Notes: generated from the letters alone by a model not told the origin. DNA of 64,000 bases from Vampirovibrio sp041737375 (GCF_041737375.1 NZ_JBGSRV010000002.1:34772-98771), one strand, 5' to 3'; shown: positions 17,601 to 26,586, counted from the first letter of the stretch. Translations and numbers: made by a program.

Positions 17601-17721
17601 CCCCATCGCTGATTCATTTGAATCAAGGTTAGGTTTTTATATTCAAAGCTCTTGTTTTACCTGTCTTTTAACTGAAGCCTACTTCACTTTCACAAGTTTT
17701 TAATGGAGATAAAAAGTCAAT

Positions 17722-18111
17722 ATGGCTGACAAATCTGGAAAACCGAAACGCAAAGAGAAGAAAAATATTCTTCAAGGCGTTGTCCACATTCAATCTACAT
17801 TTAACAATACTATCGTTTCAGCGACTGACCCCCAGGGTAACGTTATTGCTTGGGGAAGTTCAGGCTCTGAAGGCTTTAAGGGTGCGCGTAAAGGCACTCC
17901 CTTTGCAGCCCAATCTGCTGCCGAGTCTGTTGCTAAAAAAGCCATGGACAATGGCATGCGTGCTGCTGAAGTCTACGTGAGTGGACCTGGAGCAGGGCGT
18001 GAGACGGCTATTCGCGCTCTACAAGTAGCCGGTTTGGAAATCAGTTTGATTAAAGATGTGACACCCATTCCACACAATGGTTGCCGTCCACCCAAACGTC
18101 GTAGAGTCTAA
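17722..18111 (+). CDS. rpsK: Small ribosomal subunit protein S11 (uS11)
   Basis: A 129-residue S11, recognised by GVVHIQSTFNNTIV, the glycine-rich GPGAGRETAIRALQ and the C-terminal PIPHNGCRPPKRRRV. It forms part of the 30S platform. TGGAGAT stands 14 bases before ATG. A strong small palindrome (GATTCATTTGAATC) lies in the spacer before it. Confidence 0.97.
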   Translation: MADKSGKPKRKEKKNILQGVVHIQSTFNNTIVSATDPQGNVIAWGSSGSEGFKGARKGTPFAAQSAAESVAKKAMDNGMRAAEVYVSGPGAGRETAIRALQVAGLEISLIKDVTPIPHNGCRPPKRRRV

Positions 18112-18146
18112 AGATTTATTAAAAAATCCCCATAGGAGTTTTTGTC

Positions 18147-18755
18147 TTGGCACGTTATCGCGATTCAATCTTCAAGCAAAGCCGTAGAGCTGGTACTATC
18201 CTTGATATCAGCCCCAAAGCCGCGAAAATGAAAAACAGCAACCCGCCGGGTCAACACGGCGCTGCTCGTAAAAAACTATCTGAATATGCTGTCCAGTTGG
18301 CAGAAAAACAAAAAGTGCGCCGTACTTACGGCTTGGTTGAAAAACAATTCCGCCGCACTTACGACAAGGCTGTTCGCAAACAAGGCGTTACAGGAACGAT
18401 TTTATTGCAATTGCTTGAAAGTCGCCTGGACAACATCTTGTTTCGTTCTGGGTTGGCGACAACACGTCCTCAGTCTCGCCAACTAGTGAGTCACGGGCAT
18501 GTGGAAGTAAATGGTCACAAAGTTGACATTGCTTCTTACCAAATGAAGCCTGGTGATTTGCTAACCGTGCGTGAAAAGAGCAAGGCGCTTGTCAAAACGC
18601 TGCAAGCAGCTAATCCTCACCACACCCCCATGGTCCCCCATTGGTTGGAAGTCGATGAGAATAATCTGGTCGTCAAGTTCAAGAGCATTCCTGAGCGTGA
18701 AGATCTGGATCAGACCATTAACGAAGCACTGATCATTGAATACTATTCTCGTTAA
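18147..18755 (+). CDS. rpsD: Small ribosomal subunit protein S4 (uS4)
   Basis: A 202-residue S4: MARYRDSIFKQSRR start, RRTYGLVEKQFRRTYDKA, and the S4 RNA-binding domain LLQLLESRLDNILFRSGLATTRPQSRQLVSHGHV. The N-terminal region has no zinc-binding Cys, so it is the Cys-minus form. The start codon is TTG with TAGGAG 8 bases upstream; no ATG is possible without losing the conserved start. S4 nucleates 30S assembly and in E. coli represses its own operon. Order rpsM-rpsK-rpsD-rpoA-rplQ is standard. Confidence 0.96.
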   Translation: MARYRDSIFKQSRRAGTILDISPKAAKMKNSNPPGQHGAARKKLSEYAVQLAEKQKVRRTYGLVEKQFRRTYDKAVRKQGVTGTILLQLLESRLDNILFRSGLATTRPQSRQLVSHGHVEVNGHKVDIASYQMKPGDLLTVREKSKALVKTLQAANPHHTPMVPHWLEVDENNLVVKFKSIPEREDLDQTINEALIIEYYSR

Positions 18756-18809
18756 TCCTAGTCGCATTGATCTACTCGTAAAAGCATTAATTTTGGAGTA
18801 ACAGAATAC

Positions 18810-19787
18810 ATGGATCAGCCGCTGAACATTAAATGTGTCAATACAACCACTGATTCCGATGGTTCCATTTATGGCAAGTTTGTAATCGAGCCACTGGAAA
18901 GAGGTTACGGCACTACTTTAGGTAACTCTTTAAGAAGAGTCTTACTTTCCAGCTTGCAAGGCTGTGCAATTACCTCTGTGCGTATTGAAGGCGTTACACA
19001 CGAATTCACCACCATTCCTGGTGTGGTAGAAGATGTGCTTGATGTAATGCTGAACCTTAAAGGCGTTGTGCTGAAAAGTAACAGCGATGAACCACTCTAC
19101 ATCCGACTGGATGCAGATAAAGTGGGCCCCGTTGTGGCTGGCGATCTTGAAGTCCCTGCGGATGTAAAAATCGTAAACCCCGATTGGCACATCTGTACTT
19201 TAAGTGAAGGGGCAAGCCTCCATGCGGTAATGACCGCAGAAGTGGGCAAAGGATATGTTCCTGCTGATACCAACACCTCCAACAAGGCTGTGGATACGTT
19301 GACGCTGGATGCTGTATTTATGCCCATTCGCCGGGTTGCTTACAGCGTTGAAGATACTCGTGTAGGCCAACGTACCGATTATGACAAGCTCTTGCTTGAA
19401 ATCTGGTCCAACGGCAGCATGGATGTCAGTTCCGCTTTGAGCCAATCGGCCAATATGCTGATTGAGCATTTGGTTCCGATCGCTTCCCTGAGTGGCATTC
19501 CAACGTTGGTCACTCAAGCCCAGCAGGAAATTGAAAGCAAGGAAGAAGTACAAGCTCCTAATATCAGCATTGAAGATTTAGAGCTGTCTGTACGTGCTTT
19601 TAACTGCTTGAAACGGGCCAACATCAACAGTATTGCGGAACTCCTGACCAAATCAGAGAACGATTTGCTGAACATCAAGAATTTCGGTAAAAAGTCTTCT
19701 GATGAAGTGATTGAGCGCTTGCAAGCATTCGCCTTGTTCCTGCGTCCCGACCCAGAAGGAACTGTCCTTCCCGTTGACGTAGAATAA
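18810..19787 (+). CDS. rpoA: RNA polymerase alpha subunit
   Basis: A 325-residue alpha subunit. The assembly domain (about 1-235) contains EPLERGYGTTLGNSLRRVLLSSL, and a flexible linker leads to the C-terminal domain (about 255-318) with LELSVRAFNCLKRANINSIAELL and KNFGKKSSDEV, the helix-hairpin-helix that binds UP elements and activators. TTGGAGT stands 8 bases before ATG. Confidence 0.97.
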   Translation: MDQPLNIKCVNTTTDSDGSIYGKFVIEPLERGYGTTLGNSLRRVLLSSLQGCAITSVRIEGVTHEFTTIPGVVEDVLDVMLNLKGVVLKSNSDEPLYIRLDADKVGPVVAGDLEVPADVKIVNPDWHICTLSEGASLHAVMTAEVGKGYVPADTNTSNKAVDTLTLDAVFMPIRRVAYSVEDTRVGQRTDYDKLLLEIWSNGSMDVSSALSQSANMLIEHLVPIASLSGIPTLVTQAQQEIESKEEVQAPNISIEDLELSVRAFNCLKRANINSIAELLTKSENDLLNIKNFGKKSSDEVIERLQAFALFLRPDPEGTVLPVDVE

Positions 19788-19821
19788 ATATTAAAATCCC
19801 CTCAAATAAAAGGAACCCATC

Positions 19822-20235
19822 ATGAGACACCGCTGTAAAGTTGACCACTTGGGCAGACCCGCTGACCAGCGCAAGGCGTTGATCCGCACGCTGGCCACCA
19901 GCTTGTTCACGCATGATGAGATCACCACCACCTTGGTGCGGGCTAAAGCTTTGAAAAAACACGCTGATCGCATCGTTACCTTGGCAAAACGCGGTGATGT
20001 CCATGCGATTCGTCAGGTCAGAAACCTGATTTATCATAGCCGTACGGGTGAAATGCTAACTGATGAGAAAAACAGAGAAGTGCCGGAAACTGTGCTTCGC
20101 CGTATTTTCAGTAAGGTTGGCCCCCGGTTTGAAAACCGCAAGGGTGGTTATACCCGCGTGGTTCAAATGCCTCCCCGTCGTGGTGATGCTGCTCCGATGG
20201 CTTTGATTCAACTGACTTTCGAGTTGGCTGAATAG
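19822..20235 (+). CDS. rplQ: Large ribosomal subunit protein L17 (bL17)
   Basis: A 137-residue L17 with MRHRCKVDHLGRPADQRKAL, the TTLVRAKALKKHADRIVTLAKRG helix and the C-terminal GGYTRVVQMPPRRGDAAPMA. AAAGGAAC precedes the ATG. It is followed by truA, as in cyanobacteria and many Gram-positive bacteria. Confidence 0.96.
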   Translation: MRHRCKVDHLGRPADQRKALIRTLATSLFTHDEITTTLVRAKALKKHADRIVTLAKRGDVHAIRQVRNLIYHSRTGEMLTDEKNREVPETVLRRIFSKVGPRFENRKGGYTRVVQMPPRRGDAAPMALIQLTFELAE

Positions 20236-20276
20236 AGTTTTACCGGTTATTTGGCAAGCTTTGAAAAGAAACAGGC

Positions 20277-21194
20277 ATGACAGACGTCACGGTACAATCC
20301 AATTATCTTCAACCAGAAGAGAGCGATTCGATTATAAGAATCGCTCTTCTGGTTGAGTATTGTGGCCAATTTTTTCATGGCAGCCAATTCCAGCCTCATC
20401 TGCAAACAGTGCAATCGTCCGTACAAGACGGCTTGCGAAAGCTGAACCTGAAAACCTCTGCCGTTAGCTTTGCCGGGCGAACTGATGCCGGTGTGAACGC
20501 TCACGGGCAAGTGGCGCACTTTGACATTGCAAAAGAGGCTTTGATCAACGTACAGAACTTGCCTGCTGCGCTCAACGCCCAGCTTCCAGACAGTGTAGCG
20601 ATTCGTGACTGCTGTTTGACTGTGAGCAAGCATTTTCACAGTCGCCGGGACGCACAATATAAGTGGTATCGCTACCGTATCTATAACGGTCGGAATCGTA
20701 CCGCTTTAATGGGTCCTGATTGTATGCATTATGCCAAGCCGGTGAATGCGGAGCGCATGAATCAGGCCGCCCAGTTGTTGCTAGGCGCTCATAATTTTAA
20801 AAGTTTCAAAGATTCAGACAGCCCGATTACCAATGATATCTGCGATATTCGCCATATTCAGGTTAGCCGGGATCAGGATTTTATTAATTTTGACGTTGCC
20901 GCCGACCGTTTTCTGTATAAAATGGTCAGGAATATAGCAGGTCAGCTTTTGTTCATTGGGAATACCGAAACTTCCCAGTCTCCTGAAAACATTTTAGACG
21001 TGCTGGCCGAGCAAGACCGTTCAAAAGCGGCTTTTACGGCTCGTCCTGAAGGTTTAAGCCTGATGGCAATTATCTACCCCTCCCCGTTCAACTACTTCGA
21101 GTCGGATTTACGCGTCCGACAGCTCACCCAACTATTCAAATTGAACCAAATGGAGTCCCTGCAAAATGAAAACCTATTCCGCAAAGCCTCTTGA
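20277..21194 (+). CDS. truA: tRNA pseudouridine(38-40) synthase TruA
   Basis: A 305-residue pseudouridine synthase that modifies the anticodon stem at positions 38-40. The catalytic Asp is in FAGRTDAGVNAHGQ (Asp about 70), and ADRFLYKMVRNIAG is the conserved C-terminal motif. The usual TruA core begins at RIALLVEY; here about 20 residues precede it, and the DNA coding for that junction forms a strong hairpin (20309..20356). The C-terminus is longer than usual, and its last 29 bases overlap the start of rplM in another frame. Confidence 0.93.
   Translation: MTDVTVQSNYLQPEESDSIIRIALLVEYCGQFFHGSQFQPHLQTVQSSVQDGLRKLNLKTSAVSFAGRTDAGVNAHGQVAHFDIAKEALINVQNLPAALNAQLPDSVAIRDCCLTVSKHFHSRRDAQYKWYRYRIYNGRNRTALMGPDCMHYAKPVNAERMNQAAQLLLGAHNFKSFKDSDSPITNDICDIRHIQVSRDQDFINFDVAADRFLYKMVRNIAGQLLFIGNTETSQSPENILDVLAEQDRSKAAFTARPEGLSLMAIIYPSPFNYFESDLRVRQLTQLFKLNQMESLQNENLFRKAS
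20309..20356 (+). promoter_or_regulatory. Strong stem-loop inside the 5' end of truA
   Basis: TCAACCAGAAGA plus GCGATTC on the left pairs with GAATCGCTCTTCTGGTTGA on the right: 19 base pairs with a two-base bulge (GA) and the 8-base loop GATTATAA. It lies in codons 11-27 of truA. No T-run follows, so it is not an intrinsic terminator. It could slow ribosomes, be cleaved by RNase III, or tune expression between rplQ and rplM. Function is inferred. Confidence 0.6.
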
Positions 21195-21612
21195 GCTTGA
21201 GCGTACCTGGTGGGTAATTGACGCCGAAGGTCTGACCTTGGGCCGCCTTGCCAGCGAGATTGCCAACATACTGCGTGGCAAGCAAAAACCTCAGTACACC
21301 CCTAACGTTGATACCGGTGATTTCGTCATCGTGGTTAACGCTGAAAAAGTCAGAGTGTCTGGCAGCAAGAACACCACCAAGCTGTACCGCCGTCACTCTC
21401 ACTATCCCGGTGGATTGAAAACCGTTAAATTTTGCGACATGATTGCCAACCGCCCGCACAAGGTTTTGGAAATCGCCGTCAAAGGCATGCTGCCTCACAA
21501 TACGTTGGGCCGTCAGCAATTCCAAAAAATGTTTGTGTACGCTGGCGCTGAGCATCCGCATGCCGCTCAAAAACCAGTTTCTTACCAGTTCGTAAAGGAG
21601 GGCGCTAAATAA
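21166..21612 (+). CDS. rplM: Large ribosomal subunit protein L13 (uL13)
   Basis: A 148-residue L13: WWVIDAEGLTLGRLASEIA, GDFVIVVNAEKVRVSGSK, YRRHSHYPGG and AVKGMLPHNTLGRQ are diagnostic. The ATG lies 29 bases inside the end of truA in a different frame, so the two are translationally linked. Its TAA overlaps the rpsI ATG as TAATG. Confidence 0.97.
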   Translation: MKTYSAKPLELERTWWVIDAEGLTLGRLASEIANILRGKQKPQYTPNVDTGDFVIVVNAEKVRVSGSKNTTKLYRRHSHYPGGLKTVKFCDMIANRPHKVLEIAVKGMLPHNTLGRQQFQKMFVYAGAEHPHAAQKPVSYQFVKEGAK

Positions 21613-22019
21613 TGGCAGCCGCATATCCTAAAGTAGGTACTCGTGGCACTGGCCGTCGTAAGGAAGCCATTGTTCGTGTCCGTTTGATTCCCGGCAATGG
21701 CCAGGTCATTATCAATGGCAAGTCCATGGATCAGTACCTGGGTAACCGTAAAACGCTTCACATTCCAGTTAAGCAACCTTTGGTGGCTGCTGGTGTGGAA
21801 GATCGTTACAACGTATTGGTTAACGCAACCGGTGGCGGCATTGTGGGTCAATCCATCGCCATTCGTATGGGTGTTGCCCGTGCTTTGAAAACCATTAGCA
21901 AAGAGTACGAAGTGGTCATGCGTAAAGAAGGTTTCTTAACCCGTGATGCGCGTGTGAAAGAGCGGAAAAAATACGGCTTGAAAAAAGCCCGGAAAGCTTC
22001 CCAGTTCTCCAAGCGTTAA
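21612..22019 (+). CDS. rpsI: Small ribosomal subunit protein S9 (uS9)
   Basis: A 135-residue S9: GTGRRKEAIVRVRLIPGNGQ at the start, GGGIVGQSIAIRMGVARAL in the middle, and the basic C-terminal KKARKASQFSKR whose Lys-Arg end touches P-site tRNA. AAAGGAGG lies 10 bases upstream inside rplM. It is the last gene of the cluster, with a terminator 25 bases on. Confidence 0.97.
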   Translation: MAAAYPKVGTRGTGRRKEAIVRVRLIPGNGQVIINGKSMDQYLGNRKTLHIPVKQPLVAAGVEDRYNVLVNATGGGIVGQSIAIRMGVARALKTISKEYEVVMRKEGFLTRDARVKERKKYGLKKARKASQFSKR

Positions 22020-22043
22020 TTCGCACCGATTCCGCAGGACTTC

Positions 22044-22079
22044 AAAAAATGCCTCCAGGGTTTTCCCGGAGGCATTTTT
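22044..22079. terminator. Bidirectional rho-independent terminator
   Basis: AAAAAATGCCTCC pairs with GGAGGCATTTTT around an inner GGG/CCC with TTTT loop. It ends the rpsM-rpsI unit on the plus strand and, having A and T runs on both sides, probably also the acyltransferase gene that ends at 22086 on the minus strand. Confidence 0.88.
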
Positions 22080-22085
22080 ATAGCG

Positions 22086-23399
22086 CTATTGTTGGCAGGG
22101 CTCGGAAGAGGAATCGGGATGAAGGTGAAAGGGATTGGGCATATTCAGAATTAACTGGCGCATATCCTCTTCCAGATTCGCCGCGATTTGCCGGACGAAG
22201 CCTTTTTTATCAGCTTCATACGCCTGAAAGTGAGTTTGTAAATTGAGTACCTTACCCAACTGAACCATGGCGATACGTGGATGGTTGAGGCGGGCCTCTC
22301 CATAAATTTCTCGCTCCAGGCGGCGAATCATTTCAATAAACCGCTCGGGCGAACGATTTTCACGAAGGTAAGTTTCATCGTAGGTTAAAAAATAAACCAC
22401 CCGGTCCAAGTCTTTGTAGAACTCACTGAGCGTCAGGCGCAAATGCTCAACCATCCGCTTTTCATAATCACTCAGGTCAGCCGGATCATCGTAGCTATGA
22501 ATCATATGATCCATGGTGTTGCGGATTTCCCGTAAACGATTCAGGGCAGGGGCCTCCAAATCAAGCTTCAGGCCTAAAAACAGCTCCATTTTTTGAAGCA
22601 TTCGATTGCGAATGGCATCCACCCGTTCGGTAAAAGTGGCTTGGGGCAAAGCCGCCACTTGATGCAAGTCCTCTTGCACTTTCAACACAGCCTCACCCAC
22701 CGCCCGAATGCGGACATATCGATCATCCGCCGGATCGGGATGGAGTCCCACCGATTTTTCCAAATCAATCAGGGCCTGCGCCATGGCCGGATCATAGCCC
22801 GGCGCGTAAAAATACTTGATGGCAATCGGCGCCACATAAACCGGAGGATAGGTGGCCTCCGCCAAATGCGGACTGAGTTTGGCCAGCTTGGCAGCCTCCT
22901 TGGCCAAGCATTCCTGCGCCCAAAAGGCCAGTTGTATTACACCGGGTTCAAACGGAATCAACGTCTCATTGCCTCGGGAAATTTCGCCTTCAATAAAAAT
23001 AACCAGACGATGAAGCCCTTCCATCAAAATTTTCCGGGACATCATGAAAGAGTCCCGATCCGCCGCCCCCCGAATGACGGAATAAGCGCCCACCCGGCGT
23101 AAAACCCAGCCTCTGAAACCATGCTCCCAGTCAAATACCTCTCGGGCGGCCACAAAGTGAAACACCTCATTCAGCCGCTTGGCCACCTCAAAAAGAATCA
23201 GCGGTTCCTCACCCGTGGGGTGATTGGGCAATAGCAACATACGCCGCCCTCGATACTGCCTGAGCTTTGCCAAATCCGCGTCTGAAATTCGGACTTTCAG
23301 CCCCCCAAACTGGTTACGCATCATAAAGGGTAGCAGCCAGCGCACCGCATTGACCACCAGAGGGTTTATAATAGGCGATAAAAAAGCACGACCAGACAT
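22086..23399 (-). CDS. PlsC-like glycerolipid acyltransferase domain protein
   Basis: A 437-residue protein with an N-terminal acyltransferase domain (about 40-215): LPNHPTGEEP matches the catalytic His motif region, although the usual HxxxxD Asp is Glu, and FIEGEISRGNE matches the FPEGTRSR substrate motif. A hydrophobic segment near 10-30 suggests membrane contact. The remaining 220 residues are helical and charged, with no named domain recognised. It probably transfers an acyl chain to a phospholipid precursor at the cytoplasmic membrane. A Met seven codons earlier is possible, but AGGGGGAG lies just before the ATG at 23399. Confidence 0.75.
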   Translation of the reverse strand: MSGRAFLSPIINPLVVNAVRWLLPFMMRNQFGGLKVRISDADLAKLRQYRGRRMLLLPNHPTGEEPLILFEVAKRLNEVFHFVAAREVFDWEHGFRGWVLRRVGAYSVIRGAADRDSFMMSRKILMEGLHRLVIFIEGEISRGNETLIPFEPGVIQLAFWAQECLAKEAAKLAKLSPHLAEATYPPVYVAPIAIKYFYAPGYDPAMAQALIDLEKSVGLHPDPADDRYVRIRAVGEAVLKVQEDLHQVAALPQATFTERVDAIRNRMLQKMELFLGLKLDLEAPALNRLREIRNTMDHMIHSYDDPADLSDYEKRMVEHLRLTLSEFYKDLDRVVYFLTYDETYLRENRSPERFIEMIRRLEREIYGEARLNHPRIAMVQLGKVLNLQTHFQAYEADKKGFVRQIAANLEEDMRQLILNMPNPFHLHPDSSSEPCQQ

Positions 23400-23465
23400 C
23401 CCCGCTCCCCCTCCCGTCATTCAATTAGCCCATCAATGCCGTGGAAGAATCTTTCTGCCAGTTGC

Positions 23466-23606
23466 TTAAAAGGACAATAGCAGCTGAACCAGCCACCACA
23501 GAATGGCGCCCACCAAAAACAGGGAAAAGGAAATCAGGGGAAACATCACGATCATGGCTCTTTCGGGATTGGCGGCCCAAAAGCCGGGTTTGGTTTTTAC
23601 GCTCAT
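23466..23606 (-). CDS. 46-residue single-pass membrane protein
   Basis: A short frame on the minus strand whose product has a polar basic start (MSVKTKPGFWAANPERA) and one long hydrophobic helix (about 18-45) ending in LLLSF. GAAAGG lies 12 bases before the ATG. It stands upstream of the acyltransferase gene on the same strand, 66 bases away, and could share its transcript. No family is recognised. Confidence 0.55.
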   Translation of the reverse strand: MSVKTKPGFWAANPERAMIVMFPLISFSLFLVGAILWWLVQLLLSF

Positions 23607-23827
23607 GGCGGTAGAGTTACCTTTCTCTCAGCGACTGGAAAATAGAATGCAATAAAAGTGGCCGTAACTATAGGCTCAAGGAAACCACAGATACCCGATG
23701 ACTCAGGCAAAGGGCAAACCTGAATGCATTATAACAAGGGCAGCCATCAGAGGCCATTTATTCCCGCCAAGTTACACGCTTTGGTTTACGCGGGGCAATG
23801 CTCGGTCTATGCTGGATTACAAAGAGC

Positions 23828-25102
23828 ATGAGCGCAATGATTGAAACCTCAGACCGACAAATCCACTATTTAACAGCCCAATGGATTTTGCCCGTTTCCA
23901 GCGCACCCATTGAATGGGGCTTTGTGGCCATTCAGGGGGAGCGGATTCAGGCCGTAGGTCATTACAACGAACTGCCGGAATCATGGGCCGTTCCGCCGCC
24001 GCAAGCAGGCAGTCTAATCACGCCGGGGCTAATCAACACCCACGTTCACCTGGAGCAAAGCTTTCCAAAGCCGATACCCAAGGCGGAAACCGAACCGTTT
24101 GTAGACTGGTTGCTGAATGTCATCCAGACCACTCGTCCCCAAAACGAGCCGGAAGCCAAGTTCAATCGCTGCCTACAGGGCGCTGAAGAGGCGTTAAAAA
24201 CCGGCACCACCTTCCTCAACGATATCGCTTCAGGTGCTGAGAGCTTAACCGCGCTTCAAAAAACCGGATTAAAAGGCTTCGTCTCTCTGGAAGTGTTTCA
24301 CCCCGGCTTTGAGCCGATCCAGATTGAGCATTGGCTTAAACAATACCAAGCGCTACAGGATAGCGCCCAAGGCCATCCCCGCGTTCAAGTTGGCCTATCC
24401 CCGCACTCGCTTTACAATGTATCGCCTCAGGCATGGCAAGCGTTGCAAGCAGCGCTTCATCCGCCCCTAATCCATACCCATATGGCCGAATTTGAGGCGG
24501 AAACCCATTACCTGGCCGGAAACCCTTCTGATATCGACAAGTTGCATCAGCAAGTACTGAATAAAACGTTCAAGCCCAAACAGCCTACCTCTTCTCCCAT
24601 TCAAACGCTGCTCAACCATCACCTTTTGGAAACCCCCACCGTGCTGGCGCATGCCATTCACACCACCGCCCACGATCGAGCATTGATGGCCTCTTTTCCG
24701 GTGGGCATTGCCCATTGCCCCCGCAGTAACCTGGCCTTGCACAACCAAACCCTGCATTGGCCCCACTGGCAAGACAGCCCCATTCCCATGGGGTTGGGAA
24801 CCGATGGCCGCCTCAGCACTCCCAATCTGGATTTGCGAGACGAGGCCCGTTGTGCCATTGGGCAGCACCACTGGACGCCTGAACAAGCCCTGTACAGCCT
24901 CACCATGGGTGGGGCCAAGGTGTTGCAAATGGCTCAGGCGCTGGGCAGTTTAGAAGCCGGTAAGCAGGCGGATTTGGTGGTTTGGCAAGCCACCGCCTCG
25001 GCACAAGGCAGCTTGCCAGCGGCGATGATCTTTGATGCTGACACCCGGGTGATTCACGTGATGGTGGACGGGGAAAGCCTGTTGACGGGAGAAGAACCTT
25101 GA
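23828..25102 (+). CDS. Metal-dependent amidohydrolase, TRZ/ATZ deaminase type
   Basis: A 424-residue amidohydrolase of the guanine deaminase / S-adenosylhomocysteine or methylthioadenosine deaminase group. The metal motifs are in order: NTHVHLEQ (HxH), HTHMAEF, a His in LAHAIHTT, and Asp in GTDGRLSTPNLDL. Short beta-rich segments at both ends form the usual small sandwich (final QADLVVW ... HVMVDG). It most likely deaminates a purine-like ring in the cytoplasm; substrate is not decided. The start is uncertain: ATGs at 23798, 23828 and 23837 share the frame, and AAAGAG favours the last two. The stop overlaps the next gene's TTG start. Confidence 0.82.
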   Translation: MSAMIETSDRQIHYLTAQWILPVSSAPIEWGFVAIQGERIQAVGHYNELPESWAVPPPQAGSLITPGLINTHVHLEQSFPKPIPKAETEPFVDWLLNVIQTTRPQNEPEAKFNRCLQGAEEALKTGTTFLNDIASGAESLTALQKTGLKGFVSLEVFHPGFEPIQIEHWLKQYQALQDSAQGHPRVQVGLSPHSLYNVSPQAWQALQAALHPPLIHTHMAEFEAETHYLAGNPSDIDKLHQQVLNKTFKPKQPTSSPIQTLLNHHLLETPTVLAHAIHTTAHDRALMASFPVGIAHCPRSNLALHNQTLHWPHWQDSPIPMGLGTDGRLSTPNLDLRDEARCAIGQHHWTPEQALYSLTMGGAKVLQMAQALGSLEAGKQADLVVWQATASAQGSLPAAMIFDADTRVIHVMVDGESLLTGEEP

Positions 25103-26586
25103 ACCAGCCCTTACGCCCCTTTCTCATTGGCAGTATCAGCCTCTACGCCCTGTTTTTACTGCCCTCTTTGTTGCTGCTTTACTACGCAGGCCCCACCGAT
25201 AGCGGCCTATCCACCCACATGGGAGAAAGCTGGCAGGCTACCCTGTGGCATTTTCCGGGCTTGGAAGAGTTGCCCAGCCGGGTGCTGCTGGATGCGCTGG
25301 AAGCCGTTGCCATTGCCGCCTTGGGCTGGCTATTTTACCGGGGATTTCTTGGCCTCAATGCGGCACCCACACAGGAACAGGACAAAAACCCCACTTTAGC
25401 CGTCACCGTGCTACTATGGGCGGCCCTTTGCGGGGGACTGTTAATTTGGGTCACGCCGTTTCACAGTAGCGATATTTTTGGCTACCTGAACCGGGGCTTC
25501 CAGCAGAGCGTGTTTCACACCAACCCCTACGTCACCACCATTGCCCAAATCCCGCACTGGCAAGACAGCCACCTTTTGCATGCCCACTGGATTGACAACC
25601 CCTGCCCCTACGGCTTTTTCTTTGCCCGGCTGGCCGAGTGGCTAACTGGTTGGGCGGGTCATTCTTTTATCTCTGCCTTTTTACTATTTAAAACCCTGAA
25701 CTGGTTTCTTTTACTAGGCACCACCGGCCTCATTGCTCACATTGGCGCTCGGCTGGAATTAAAGCGCCCCTGGCTGGCCGCTTATCTGTTTGGGGCCAAT
25801 CCGCTGGTGTTGCTGCATGCCATGGGCAATGGCCATAACGATATCGCCATGGCCTTTTTGCTGATGGCATCGCTGGCCTGTCTACTGAGTGAGCGATTCC
25901 GCTGGATTAGCCTACCCCTGCTGACCCTCTCCATTCTGACCAAATACGCCACGCTGCTGGCGCTGCCCTTTGTGGTGATTTACCTGTTTCGGCAAAAAGC
26001 CTATAAGGCGTTGTTGTTGGGTGCTGCGCTGTCTTTTCTGTTAACCGGATGGCTGGCCAATGGCTATATTGATGCCCATCAACCCTGGCAATGGCGGGAT
26101 ATGCTGGATAACGCCGGAAAACCCCAGCATTCCATCATCAGCATGCTGGAATCCCTTGTTTATTACCCCCTCAAATGGCTGCATTTGCCAGCCAAAGCCC
26201 TCAGTGAGGGCTTCCTCAAAATTCTGAAGCCGTTGTTCTGGTCGCTGTTCATTGGATTTTATGGATGGCGAATTTTTCAGTGCCTGCGGGCCAAAATAAC
26301 CGAAGCCGCTGTATTTTATGAAATTGCGCTGGTCACGCTGGTGATGATTGCCTTTGTAAGCGCCAAGTTCCACCCGTGGTACCCGGTTATGTTCTTGCCG
26401 CTCACCCTGCTTCTCCCCGAAAAAAGCAAACTGCGGCAATTTACCCTGATTTTTTGCCTGTTTCAACTGGCAGGATTCACCGTTTTTCAAAACCTGCCGG
26501 TACTCAACGTGGTCATACTCACACTGGTTCCGGCGTGGCTGGCCTGGAAAAACACACGGCTGTTCCGCTCCAGCCCAACCGACTAA
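25099..26586 (+). CDS. GT-C fold polyprenyl-phosphate mannosyltransferase-like membrane protein
   Basis: A 495-residue protein with about ten to twelve membrane helices. An Asp-bearing first periplasmic loop (SSDIFGYLNRGF ... NPY) and the segment NPLVLLHAMGNGHNDIAMAFLL closely resemble the alpha-1,6-mannosyltransferases of the MptA/MptB type, which use lipid-linked mannose outside the membrane. Specificity for mannose is an inference. The start codon is TTG, overlapping the amidohydrolase stop as TTGA, with AGAAG close upstream. The coupling to an amidohydrolase is unexplained. Confidence 0.75.
   Translation: MNQPLRPFLIGSISLYALFLLPSLLLLYYAGPTDSGLSTHMGESWQATLWHFPGLEELPSRVLLDALEAVAIAALGWLFYRGFLGLNAAPTQEQDKNPTLAVTVLLWAALCGGLLIWVTPFHSSDIFGYLNRGFQQSVFHTNPYVTTIAQIPHWQDSHLLHAHWIDNPCPYGFFFARLAEWLTGWAGHSFISAFLLFKTLNWFLLLGTTGLIAHIGARLELKRPWLAAYLFGANPLVLLHAMGNGHNDIAMAFLLMASLACLLSERFRWISLPLLTLSILTKYATLLALPFVVIYLFRQKAYKALLLGAALSFLLTGWLANGYIDAHQPWQWRDMLDNAGKPQHSIISMLESLVYYPLKWLHLPAKALSEGFLKILKPLFWSLFIGFYGWRIFQCLRAKITEAAVFYEIALVTLVMIAFVSAKFHPWYPVMFLPLTLLLPEKSKLRQFTLIFCLFQLAGFTVFQNLPVLNVVILTLVPAWLAWKNTRLFRSSPTD

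Noticed and set aside
20309..20356. Intrinsic terminator after rplQ
   Set aside because: The stem is strong but lacks a T-run and lies within truA coding sequence.
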